Shown: one piece after another, positions 38,497 through 50,900 of the stretch
Layout: each line of letters begins with the position of its first letter
How positions within the stretch are numbered: position 1 is the first letter of the stretch
Assembly (NCBI RefSeq): GCF_019649055.1
Contig: NW_026570332.1
Coordinates: 372,001-436,000 of the forward strand
Direction of reading: 5' to 3'
Origin: Paramacrobiotus metropolitanus
Lineage: Eukaryota; Tardigrada; Eutardigrada; Parachela; Macrobiotidae
DNA length: 64,000 nucleotides
Program-made: the position numbers and the translations under genes
Notes under the pieces: generated by a model
Told to the model about the DNA's origin: nothing
Databases searched by the model: none
Seen by the model: only the letters and a program-made list of their open reading frames with translations

Positions 38497-39638
38497 TAAG
38501 CATGTGTACAATTTTAATTTTTAAGCAATGCTCATGAGTTAAAACTTTCTTATTGGCTGTTGTTGCAGCTGCTGCTACAGTGTATATTTTTACGTTTTAG
38601 CTTTAAAATGTTTGAAATGCGCTGCAATGGGCGTTAAAATGTTTAAACACGTCTGCAAACTAAATAAAGCATTCGGATTTTTTATCGCTCTATTAGAAAA
38701 ATCAGAAATGCAGAAGTATCGGCAACTTGACATACTTTATTTACACTTCGGAATCGCATCTGCATTTAAAAAATCACTCATAGGATCTTGTATTACCGAT
38801 TACCGGTAGATTAGCAGTAAATTTTCGTAGTACAGTACGTACTTATAGTGAAAATTAAGCAGACAGGGATAATCTTGCCTTCTGGAACTCATAATAAATT
38901 ATGTTGCATTTTGGAATTGTATATCACACAGCTATGTTCTTTGTCTACTCCAGGAGTCTAAGCATCCAGAATAGTGATGTGCATGGTACCATTATTGCAC
39001 TGCATATAACAGATTGCATTGTTAAATACTTGTTGTTAAGAACATACAGGATTAATAGTTACCTCGTATGAAAACAAGTAAAAAATAAGTTTAACTTGCA
39101 TTTTGTTCCTTGCTACATGTGCGTTCTACGCAACATTTATTGCACAACTGTTTTCATGTACGTATTATGAACCAGTATTGAGTGTGCATTAATAAATTAA
39201 CATACAGTCACGTATTACAGGCCTGAATATTAAATGGGTGGAGCGCAAATTAATCCAATTACTATCCAAATCCATCCTAATCCGATTAAGTAAACATGAA
39301 ACATCAAAGCTCAAAGCAACACATGAAAACAATTCTTAACCATACCTATTCTACGTAATGCGCTGGGCGCGCGTGGTATATACTTAAAGCTGAAAATGCC
39401 ATCATGAATTATGAGCGAAATCAACCTCCTTAGAGATTTCGCATCACCGCGAATATGGGAACAAACATTTTTGTTATGCACAAGACAGGCTGTTGTACGT
39501 ACACGTAAGCTTCCAAGAAAAAATATAACAGAGGCAGTCAAGCGGAAAGCTATACAAAAGGGAGCATGATTTGTTCTTTGGAAATACTGCCTTTGACATT
39601 TAACAGTAACAAGAAAGAGAGAGTTCTGTAGTTTTTGA
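38497..39638. other. Convergent intergenic region (SLC15/CHP)
   Basis: 1.1 kb. AATAAA at 38663-38668 could end the SLC15 mRNA. A minus-strand AATAAA near 39137 could end the CHP mRNA. No coding sequence recognised. Confidence 0.5.
38663..38668 (+). terminator. Putative SLC15 poly(A) signal
   Basis: AATAAA 167 nt after the SLC15 stop codon. Confidence 0.45.
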
Positions 39639-42600
39639 TTATGAAAGAAATCGTAAAGAAAGTCGATTATCCACATCACTTTCGGCCATTGCAGAGCAGA
39701 ATTCCTCCAGTGTAATGTAGCCGTCGTGGTCACGATCGTTTTCCTGGAGTGTTATGCCGGCAATCTTCTGAAGCTGTAAAACATATTCGATAATCACTTG
39801 CTAACAACGTGCATATACGGTATCCGCTATAACTCCTGAACATGCTCAAGCATATCCCGTAATGATGTAAGTGTCAGCTGAAATGTTCCCAGCAGTATAT
39901 GCCATGACTCCCCTGTGTTTATGGATCTGTGGCATTTGAATAATACAACGTGTCCCAAATGCGATTATGTTGTATAGGCAGTCAACATTTCCGCAAATAT
40001 AGACCATTATCCAGTTATCGGTATTGTTAAATGGTGCAAGTGTTTGGTATTAACCAAACAATCACACAATACCAAATTTGGTATTGTGTGATGTGTCGGC
40101 AGTTGATACATGTGCACTATGACGACTTTTTAACTGTCATAATACATTTTCCTGTCGAATCCAAGCAGGCAAAGTTAATTACTACAGTCCGCGCAGAAAC
40201 TTCTTACAAATGGTTAAGTTTAAGCTAACTTCTTTAATGTCAACCTTTTCAAATTTTCTCTTCTATAGCCTCCATCTTACAATTTTTTTCTCTCCTTTCT
40301 TTTTGACTCTACATTGCAAGTTAATTTCCTATTTTATATATATAAGTATATGAAATTTCATCATTATAGGCCTCTGTGGTAAATTACCCGTATTTTGTGA
40401 TGCGTATGAGAAGCTTCTTGGTTTCTACGCATTTATTTTGCGGATGCCGGTTGGCCATGCAAATTAAATATTAGCGTTTCTGACAGTTCGTGACTGCCTG
40501 TGCTTACTTGGTCATCGCTGATATTTACACCGACCATCATCTGGAGAACCGTAAGTATTTCCTCAGCTGACACTTTGTTGTCCTGATCCAAATCGTACAT
40601 TTGAAAAGCAAATTTCAGCTTGTTTTCCCTTGTATTCATTACGGGCTCTTGACTCCGTTTCATCGGGCGAAATATCGACAGAATCTTTACAAACTGACGA
40701 AAATTCACTTGATCGTCAGGGCTGCAGTCAGAAAACGAGAAAGGATAGTCACAGTTTCCAGATTGCTTTACGAGTATAACGCGCAAAAGCATGTCTCGTA
40801 TTTCTCAACCCGAATAACTGAAGCAACTACAAGCAAGAAATTAACTGTTCTACGAACTCAGTTGCAAAAATTAAACGTTTTATTAATTATATTATGTGCT
40901 TATTACTAGAAAATTATGTTATTCATGCTACTATACACATACATTGTACAATACATAACCTTTTATCGATCATGTGTTTGCCAGGTATATACTCGTCTTG
41001 AGTTAAGCGGTTCGCAGAAAGGTGCAGTCTATGTATACTTTGACAAATCCATAGTTCAACAAATCAAATTTTGTGCTGCTACTTTTTTGGTTCAACCTTT
41101 CTGGGAAATGCTCTTTGGTGAAGTTTCAGAGGTAGCTATAACCTTTATTTTTCATACTATGGTACATACATAGACTAGCTAACGTTACCGGCAGCAACAA
41201 CTTACCAGTCTTTGAAAAACGAGTGCACAATTCTATCGCCTAATGGATTAATAGCCAACTCTGGAATTCTCAGGAAATCAGCCCGGCTAGAAATGTAAAT
41301 CGATAAGCAATACGACACCGAAACATTAAAATAGCACTTCCGGTCCGTATGGAATGATGTTGCACAGTGTGTGTCACCTCAGTGATCCTGTGCTGGATTT
41401 ATCCAGGCTTGTAAAGCGGCTGTATAAGCGCACGATCTGATTGGCGGTAACTGTTGAAAGAAAAAAATATAGCGTACAATGAATTCATTAGTAATCAATA
41501 CGCTATATACCGTTTACAATCGGCAGTTCATGGACAATTAAAGTACTTTTCCTCTCTCGGTTGCCGGCTGTGTTCGCTTTTATTACGTTGGTTAACGACT
41601 TGGACATGCTGTTGCTCTTGCGAAAAAATACCATTTCCTTTGAATGCATGTTGTAGAATGCTCTATCTTACTCCCTTCTGCATATTTATGACATGGCGTT
41701 TACTCTAATGAGGGTATGCAGTGAGCATTTCAAACGGATAAATAACTTTGTGATATTCTGTTTTATTCTTTTATTTGGCAATAGCCAATTAAGATAACAA
41801 TAAGTCTGCACTGTTAAAAACGAATTCATTTCATTCGAAATTTAATCAGTTTAATTAATGTAATATTAAATAATTAAAACTTTGAGCTGGCACCTTCCTC
41901 CACACATAGATTGGGATAAGTTTTGACCGGCTTTAACTAACATCATAGGGAAGACAGTTTGCTGAACATTTTTAGTTTCGTACGCAATTTTTTGACAAGA
42001 CAAATTTTATTAGCTCAAATGTTTTGCAAATTTAGTTGTCCGACGATTTGAACGATTAAAAGATAGAGTTTCAGCAACCTTAATAATTATATTATAAACT
42101 AATCCAGCTATTCTCAGCACTGCATATGGTTTTAGTTTTTGGAGTTTGCCATTAATTAATTAAGTATTGGGTAAGGACGGATACAAAATATCCCCTGATT
42201 CCGCTTGATAATTCAACGTATAGAATATAGAATACTCCAGCTCGTGTAGAATAACGTATTATATATTATTACGGCACAAGAGCAGATAACGTAAAAGGGA
42301 CTTCAAGTCTAGTCGAAATACTCTACTATACGTACAGAATACTCTAGAGTACCTTTTATTATAGACAAGTGATCATGACTTTACAGTTTGATCAAAATAC
42401 GAACATAACTAGGTAATTATTACACAGGGATATATCTATATATAGCAAACGGTAAGATTGGCATAACATTATTAATATCGATTGCACAATATTGTGCAGT
42501 TCCACAGGCCAGTCTTAGTCTTACAAGGTGAATTATCAACAGAAAACCAAAAAAATTACTTTCTAACTGGAATATTTACATCTGTGTAATAAATATATAT

Positions 42601-42738
42601 TTTAAAATTAACTGAAATTACGCGTTGTGCTTATGGTAATTTATAATATGATGCCCAGGATATCCACTTACATCCGGTTTCGTCTTGGATTTCCGCAATT
42701 TCAGACTTCTGCAGCATGACAGTGGAACGGTTGCCCAT
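39639..42738 (-). CDS. CHP1: Calcineurin B homologous protein (CHP1-like EF-hand protein)
   Basis: Ca2+-binding cofactor; mammalian CHP1 is an essential subunit of Na+/H+ exchangers and an inhibitor of calcineurin. Five exons (minus), all in phase: 42738-42672, 41450-41378, 41286-41206, 40721-40508, 39773-39639 (189 aa; human 195). It starts MGNRS, so Gly2 is a candidate for N-myristoylation, as in CHP1. N-terminal EF1/EF2 are degenerate (LYSRFTSLDKSSTG), followed by FLRIPELAINPLGDRIV, which is highly typical of CHP. EF3 (DLDQDNKVSAEE) and EF4 (DRDHDGYITLEE) keep all Ca2+ ligands. It ends LSLRFLS, matching the CHP C-terminus. Calcineurin B itself is the alternative; RIPELAINPLGDRI and the RFL end argue for CHP. 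Confidence 0.92.
40061..40092. repeat. Perfect 32-bp palindrome in a CHP intron
   Basis: The 32 bases from 40061 to 40092 equal their own reverse complement (half-site ATCACACAATACCAAA). A second small inverted repeat (TGTTTGGT, 4-nt loop) sits just left at 40041-40060. Both lie in the intron between exons 40508 and 39773. Confidence 0.85.
41451..42671. other. First intron of the CHP gene
   Basis: 1.2-kb AT-rich intron after the short first coding exon. Nothing else recognised; it may hold regulatory sequence. Confidence 0.5.
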
Positions 42739-45700
42739 GTTGGGAATATAGATGTCCAGAGGAAAGGCAAAGTGGGCGATAAATCCACTTTAAATCCTAC
42801 CGTCAAGATTATTGTGTCGCTTGAGAAGGTGCAAGCGGACCGGAACGATGCACCGTGCGCGCGCCCGCTGCTTCCACAAAATACAATATAATTAGATCGT
42901 TCCCGTGAACAAAAGCCAGCTCACTGCAAGCTTGGCTCGTCCCAAGTGATACTTCCGCTCGGAATCAGATTATATGGATCCTGAATTATAGGTCAGATCG
43001 TATGTCGCTGATAATATTGTTATAATGAGCAAACTTGCACCTGCGAGTAAGTGTGCTTATATAAAGTGCGCATGCGTACGTTTACTTTCTGCGATACCGG
43101 GTACTTACAAAATGTGCACAGCATGCGGATACAGTATATGTACATTCGCGAAAATTATTTATGCGTGTATGGCAAACTCTTCGCAAAATAAAATACGATT
43201 TCAATGGAAAAACGAATCAATATGCATGCAAATGCGCAGGGACACAAGTGCCGACGATGAATGCTTTCCACAATATTATGGAATGATATGGATGCGGTGT
43301 AGAGTTACGTTCTACGCACTTATTCCAGGCAAAGATTTTCACCCTACTTGAGTACAGCGAGCGGCGGCGCGCTTCCACAAAAATGGAAATAACACCGTTT
43401 ACATAGGGTCCTAACGTAAATACACGGGAGATCATCTGGTTTGATAATTAAAGTATGAGGTTGCACTATGTCACAGCGGAGAAGTGTGTTTATATATATT
43501 GCGGCTTCCAAAATCTACTGGAGATGTTATTGATTTTGAGAATGCTGCAAAAGTGTAGTACGATATCGGCTAGCAGGGCGGTGCTACTTGCGTGCCAGCG
43601 TACTCCTGTTGAATTGGAAAATTGTTAACATCACTAACCGGTACTCCTATCGGTATGCGCGAAACCTGATTTTTAATTTCCTATGGTAGTAGCAAAAATT
43701 GTAAGAGAAGTACTGTGCTAGCAGCTACTCTACTGTATCGATCCGCGTAGTAAAACTTTAAGTTCAAAGGTCACGGTTATTATCCCACACACCTGATAAC
43801 GGCGAGATGTACACTTTTATAAGCACAGAGCATGTGTGACTGTGGACGGATGCGCAGTTTCAAAAATTGCACATTCGGCAAGCGACAGAAATGCCATCTC
43901 TTGAGCACCGTAGAATGCAGTTAGCAAATAAATCTGGTGTACAAGATACATACATAGATGTGGCAAAAGGATTATGACATAATTAACTACACATCGAAAC
44001 TGAAGAAGCTATAACTGTAAATCAAACATGTCGGAGCCAGCTGGTCTTTTTAGTTAATTTTCCCTGTACGAACTCCAGTTGTACTTTTAAGCTTTTGAGC
44101 ACTATAGATGACCATGCACCTGTAAAATCTTTTGATTATACTATTGTGCCTTCTAAAAAAGCACGGCATATTCTATCTATTAAAAGTAGTATTGAAAGGT
44201 GTCAATTGTAAAGCTGTGAGTTGCGATTAAAATGTTTTTATCGAAGAGAAAGCAACATATGTCACGAACAGCATCGCTCCAAATAAACCTAAAGGTAAAC
44301 AATTGGGTTAGGCAACTTAGACATTAAGCAGCTATAAGCTAGTCATAAATCTCTGTGCTTGTGAGTATGATATCTACGAAATCGTAATTACTGAAGTTAA
44401 TAAGTCATAATTACTGCATTTGTTTGTAAAGTAATATTATCATGGACTCATGGTCATCATTACTAGATACTACAAAACCGCTAAGTTTTCTGCGTCTTTA
44501 CTCTTTAGCAATATCCATTGTTAATACATGTACCGAATACTTCGTATACAACTTGCCCGAGAATTGCAAATGAACGTCTGCACATGCCGCATCGATCACA
44601 ATAAAAAATTTCTGGCATAATTTATCGTCAGAAAGCATTTGAAATAATAATGTGTGTGTCTACAAGTATTTTAAATGTGCTCAGTCTAGACTCCAGACAG
44701 TCATGAATTTATATTCAAAATGCGCGAGTGACCTCACTTCCCTCACTTTCTAACTTTGGTTTTGGAGCCAGTTTGATGCCAGTTTTAAAAACACTTTTCT
44801 ATATGCGCGCGCTATGTTTCATGGCACATACAGTATGGGTTAAATGGGTTTCTAGCAAATCGTTTAATTTAAATCGGATTTAGAAATTCGCGTTTCCACG
44901 TTAATTTACTGCTTATACAGTTATGCCTTAATGCTCATTGTCCACCTCCTTGTAATTTAAGGATTAAATAATTAATGCTTACTGCTAATATTGAACCCAA
45001 CTACAATACAAGGATTTACAAAATTATCAAGTGATCCCTTCCCTTAGAATTTTTACAGAAGGTGTTGCAGAAACTCACGATATCCTAAGAGGTGTGAAGC
45101 ACACCTTAGAACTTTATGACAGCTATGAACTGCACTCTTTACTATATAATAATTCGACTATGATTTTGGACCAGTTGATCGGTTTTAACGTTTACTAAAA
45201 TTGTACCTAATATTAAACCAGAATAGTTTTGGACTGTCTGCACTGTACGGTTGGCCATGGGTCAACAATGCAATTTTACAATGTTTCACCGACGGTTATT
45301 CTTAATTTACTGTTCTAATAATTTTTTGTTAATGCAAGTAATGTACAGCATCATTAAAACTGACAAAGAGCATAACATAAGAGACATCAACCAAAAGGGG
45401 ATTGCGCAGCAGCATGCGTATAAACATCCAACAACGAATGGCACAACAAATTTTGTCAAAATTCGCCGCCATTGGTGCCATTCTCATTGCCGATGCTGCT
45501 CGTCCTCGTTGGACTTCAGTGCTGATCCGTTGTCCCAGGTATTCAGCGACTCAAACGTCTCCAGCTGCAGTTTCCGGACGTCTCTTGCTTCAAGCTTACC
45601 AGTTAGAGGTCAAACAAGTGGATGCGGGTTTCAGATGTCAGAAAGTTCCAAGGACCAGCGGACAGAACAGGCAGTCTAGAGTAAATTTCCGGTATTTCGC

Positions 45701-47994
45701 GTTTTTGTTCTGTTTTACTTGCGCTGCTACTGCTTGCTACTGCTCCGGCCGGTCGCTGCAATTGCTGGATAAATTAGATGCGGCTATTTTAGATCGCTAT
45801 CGAAGTGTTCGTCTCAGCGCCAGCGCCTTTTCCATGGGGTCGAGGTCACAATGTCCGACTGTTTTCCTTCGTCTCGAGAAATTCCAGGAGCATCCCGTTG
45901 CATATCAATGCCAGTCGAGGGAAAGGCTCGCTTGATAACCCTAGCTTTTGAGGTCATCGCGATCGTGTGTCGGTTTCCGTGTTACGCTACGTCCGCTACA
46001 GCTGGAGCCGTGCATGGTAGCTAACGACACGTGTCCACTCGCCCCAAATACGTACACTGGTGTGTGTGGTCAGCATGTTTCCATGGGATGCAGCCAAAAG
46101 TTTTCGGAGTTACGCGCCAGCTTCTTTGTATTACAATACCGTATCTGCCGCATATTCTGTATACAGATAGTTTGCTTCATTGTAGCGGTTTTTAATAAAG
46201 TGCTTTTCTGTGAGTTTATTGGTGCCCAGCTATACATGTCTGTAGTTAACGAACAAAATTTTAATATACAACAGATATATAGAAGTGCATATCATTCATT
46301 ATACACCTGAGCTGACAGTTCTGGACCTGTGCGCACATATCTGTATGTCCAGAGCGAAATACCAATTAGTGAACAGTGCACGTCGATGCGTTTTTCATGA
46401 TCAATGAAGAAATTGATAATTATTATGGTCGACGAATGTCCTGCCAGTGGATTCGAATGAATTAAGTTTGAACAAATCTGGAGCCGCCCTTATAACATCA
46501 CAGTGTCAGCGATAATATTGTTATAACTGACGTCTGACGATGAGCAAAATTTACATTTTCCGGAAATTTACACGTTCCGAAATATACTTAAAATTGTTGA
46601 TTATTAACCATCGGCAGCTAGTCAGATAAGTCAAAAACAGGGTTTGAGGTTAAGTAATGAAGGTGGACAGAGCTCAGTTTCCGGTTTACCACGGCATTTA
46701 CGGTACGGTACTTACTCGTATCCAGCTATGGTTTACACTTATTTAACAGCAACAGTATGAATAATTTGCGATGAAAATTGTTTTTTGGAAGTAGATGGTT
46801 TTGCTAAGCGCCTGTAACTTGGTTTATGGTTCGGCACTTGCTGCAATTATGAAATTATTTTTGGTTTGCACTAGGCGTACAATATATCAAAAGGTCAACC
46901 GCTCGATCGTAGAACAGCTAAGTAGGTATTGAATTGACTTTTAGTTGTGTGCACGTCTTGATTTCACCGAGCTCGGCTTTTTTTATGAGATATTTCTGAA
47001 TGTAAACTGTACATAATCATTCATCGCTGAAGTCGTAACAACGGTATCACAGAAACTGTTAGCAAAATATATTATTACTTGCTTTAACGATACAGCTAAC
47101 CATAAGTCTTACGTATTGTACTGTACTCGTGTCTATCGGTATCGGCCATTCTGTCCTGTACAATGTACGTATAACTGGTAGATGCTTGACTATTATAATT
47201 ATTTGAATTAAAAGTACGCAGATAAGTACTTTAGCTGACCATGCAGTAAAGTACAGTAGTTATACTGTTTTAGAACTATTCCTCGCAATTGCGCAAACTA
47301 AACGCACGCTATTTCCAAAAAGTCTGGAAACTACTCCAAAATTTTAGAAAAAAAAGCGTTTCGCGGTAGCAACCAATTACTTACTGGTTAGTACTGTAAT
47401 CAAACAAGTTAACAGGATCGAGTTGTTTCCACACCATTCTGTAAATTTCAGCAAGGCTGACCCGCTCTTGTTGTTCAGCAGCGTTCCAAAAAAATAAATT
47501 GTTCTGAATGAATTATTCACGATTTACCCCTAACGTGCATCACTGTAGCTGTCTGCTTTGAGTCTGCGCTTGTGCCGTACACTTACAGAGTGACACAGAC
47601 GTGCCGCTTGTGCCCGTCTGGGGGGCCAGACAGGCGAGCCGGCCCCTGGAAACCCTACCGCCCATCACTGACAGTCGTATACGTCACTTCCCCACAGGAC
47701 AAGATGGTTCACAACAACATAAAATGAAAAACAAGAATCTGTCGTCTCGTGTCGTTTGAAAACAACCTAACATGTTGCATTTGCAGCATTTGCTGATCCC
47801 ATATTGATTTGCTTTAAAAGCGCTCACCCGTATTGTGTCCCATTTCCCGCAAAATATCCTACCTGGAAGAAATTTTCGCGATCTATTTTTCTGGATGCAA
47901 CATCCTTCAGTCACCACTGAATACTGTGATTCTGATTCGTGTGGAAGTTTCCGATAAATAGTATTGTGGCGTATGGCCCCCTAACGTGTGCAAG
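42739..47994. other. Gene-poor 5.2-kb divergent intergenic region (CHP/AKT)
   Basis: The largest stretch without a recognisable gene. Most is AT-rich. A GC-richer island at 45400-46100 holds overlapping open frames (45251-45679, 45402-45935, 45948-46310), but none shows family motifs or believable exon structure. A second GC-rich block at 47590-47670 precedes AKT and contains a GTCTGG/CCAGAC inverted pair. Non-coding 5' exons of AKT are a reasonable guess. A short sequence (TAATATTGTTATAA then TGAGCAAA) occurs at ~43010 and again at ~46508. Confidence 0.5.
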
Positions 47995-50900
47995 ATGAAT
48001 ATTGAGACGACAAACGCTAATTTATCACAGGTCCGTCGTGTCAAGGAAGGCTGGCTGCTGAAGCGCGGCGAGCACATTAAGAACTGGCGTCCGCGTTTTT
48101 TCGTACTGTTTGAAGATGGCTCGCTGATTGGCTTTAAAAACCGTCCCCAGGAGGATCTTTCCAATCCGCTGAATAGCTTCACCGTGAAAGGATGCCAGAT
48201 AATGAAAGTGGACAAACCGAAGCCAAATACTTTTCTCATCCGCGGTCTCCAGCTGACGACGGTCATTGAGCGCATGTTCAATGCGGAGAACGACAAAGAT
48301 CGCGATGAATGGTGCCGAGCCATTCAAAGTGTCGCCGAAAAGCTGACGCTGGAAGACGGTCCCGTGCAGCAGGATTTCATGAACATTGCACCGGGCGCAC
48401 AACAATCCGGCCGCCAACTGGCCATAGGAACGTCCAGTAAAGTCCACAAGGAGGGCCGCAAGATTACTCTGGAAGATTTCGAATTTATTAAAATGTTGGG
48501 AAAAGGTGAGGTTCTTTTGTCGGTGTTTTTCTTCCCGAATTTTCTAATTTATTATTTTATTAACAGACCGTCCACTCCGTGTCTATTCATTTTGTCCACC
48601 ATTCATTTTGTCCACCCATCGTTTTGTCCACCCATCGTTTTGTCCACCATTCATTTTGTCCACCATTTATTTTGTCCACTACACAATTCATAGAGTACGG
48701 TATTTTTATTTTCTATAAGACAAAGCTAGTGTGAAATGAATTTAATAAACTGAGATCTAAAACGCAGCAATCTAAAACATAATACTTTGTATGAGATTGT
48801 ATACACACGCAATTTTTATTGCATTAAAAAAATTTAAATTGCAGAAAACTTCTGCAAACAGCAAACTACCAAATAATTAATTTCTAGAGTTAAGTAATTT
48901 AGAAAAGTAGCAAGTCTACGTAAATTCAGAATTTCAGGTACTTAATTTTTTTCCTCTAATTTTTTCGGAAGCAGATCCTGTATTCCGCTTGTTTTCATAC
49001 TGTTCTTGGAGCAATCCGTATTTTTAATACGGCTTGTAATGGGATGGCTGGTTTTAATGAAGCTTTTTTCTGTTGGAAAATATCGAGTGGGATTAGCTCC
49101 CCATCTATTGATCGGAATGTTTATTCAACGTTAACGTTCCGTGTTGGGTTTCATTAGTCATACGGTTGTATGCACGGAATGCTGCATTACTTACCTACAC
49201 GGCCTACACGTCGTTGCTGCTTACATAACAGCTTGTTTACCGTATGCCGAGCGGAACATTGATTATCCGCTGCAGGTTTAATAAGCTTCCTACTGCTAAT
49301 TTTGATAATGTATCTGACATTGACAGGCTGACGCACGGTTTCCACTTTTCAGCACTATAAAACTGGGCGCCGGTTTTATGGTTTCGTGCCCTTCTCATAT
49401 TGTATTTGCAGTAAGCTGTGCTGGTTTCTTGTTGTATGAATAATATATACATTAAATTAAATAGCTCATAACATTCTCATTAATAAAAAGCTTCGGTGGT
49501 TTGTTGGGTGCGAATGGTGTCGATAATAATAACAATATCATGTTTTTACTATTCGATTACAAATGGCAGTAGTAACATAATTATACTATTTGATAGTAAT
49601 TGGCAATAGTTTATGTGATAATAGTTGATAATGAGATTGCAGGTACTTAAATACGATATTTACTGATGAGTGTTTTCTTCGAAAATTAGACCATGATTTT
49701 TGCGTATGACGAATACATTGCGTAAAAATGAACGACATTCTGTGTATTTGTGTCTGTTGCAGTGTCATGTTGATGTGTGCAGTACTATGCATATGTGTAT
49801 ACTCAGAAGTCAGAACTTACAAGTCGCAGTTGCAAGTAGCTAAAATAAGTGATATCCGTGAAAAACAGAATCTATTTATAGTGGTAAAGCAGGCGTATTT
49901 GATTTTTCAGTATTTATTCGATAACCGTAATTATTACATCATGCGGAGTTTTAGACCGACAGCTTTGAACCCCGTTTTTCGAATCTGATGAAGTATTTCT
50001 CACTTTCATACGATATGTTTTTCTGGGTTATCCTTGTTTTTATATCAATCTGTTTTCTTGGTGTCGTTGAATACGTATTATAACAAGTTGTAAGTGCATG
50101 ATTTTATCTCCTGCCGCAGGGACATTTGCTAACCTTTCGCAGTCGGGCAGTAATTACGAGAATGAAACACACCGAATGAAAATTTCCAAATAAATGACTT
50201 AAAAGTTTGCAAATTCATGTTTTCAAATTGGTTTAGCTATGCGTTTTGTTCCAGGAACGTTTGGCAAGGTTATCCTCTGCCGGGAAAAAAACACCAGCCA
50301 GCTTTACGCTATGAAAATCTTGAAAAAGGAGGTCATCATTGCCAAGGATGAAGTGGCCCATACATTGACCGAAAACCGCGTCCTCCAAAACTGCCGACAT
50401 CCTTTCATTACCCAGCTAAAATATTCGTTCCAAACCAATGATCGACTATGTTTCGTTATGGAATATGTGAACGGCGGGGAATTATTTTTTCATCTCTCAC
50501 GGGAAAGGATTTTCAGCGAAGATAAGGCTCGATTTTATTCAGCCGAAATCCTTTCGGCCATTGGTTATCTGCACGAAATGGGTGTCGTGTACCGAGATTT
50601 AAAACTAGAGAATTTGCTCCTGGATAAAGATGGGCATATTAAAATTGCCGACTTTGGATTGTGCAAAGAGTACATTACATATGGTGCCCGAACCAAAACT
50701 TTCTGCGGCACGCCGGAGTATTTAGCTCCAGAGGTTCTTGATGAAAACGATTATGGGCGCGCTGTGGATTGGTGGGGATTGGTAAGATTGTTGAAAATTC
50801 TGTATCTTGTAAATATTACTTTTTGGGGACAATAGAATATTTTGGGTTAAAATTATTAACGGAATGCTTGATTAATGAGGAAAGCGGAATGCTTGATTAA

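Noticed and set aside
40421-42738. Calcineurin B as identity of the EF-hand gene
   Set aside because: AINPLGDRI plus the C-terminal RFL and the degenerate first two EF-hands match CHP proteins better than calcineurin B.
45251-46310. Chain of plus-strand frames in the GC-rich island
   Set aside because: Considered as a gene, but no recognisable domain, no consistent exon phases and two overlapping frames; reported only as an unexplained island.
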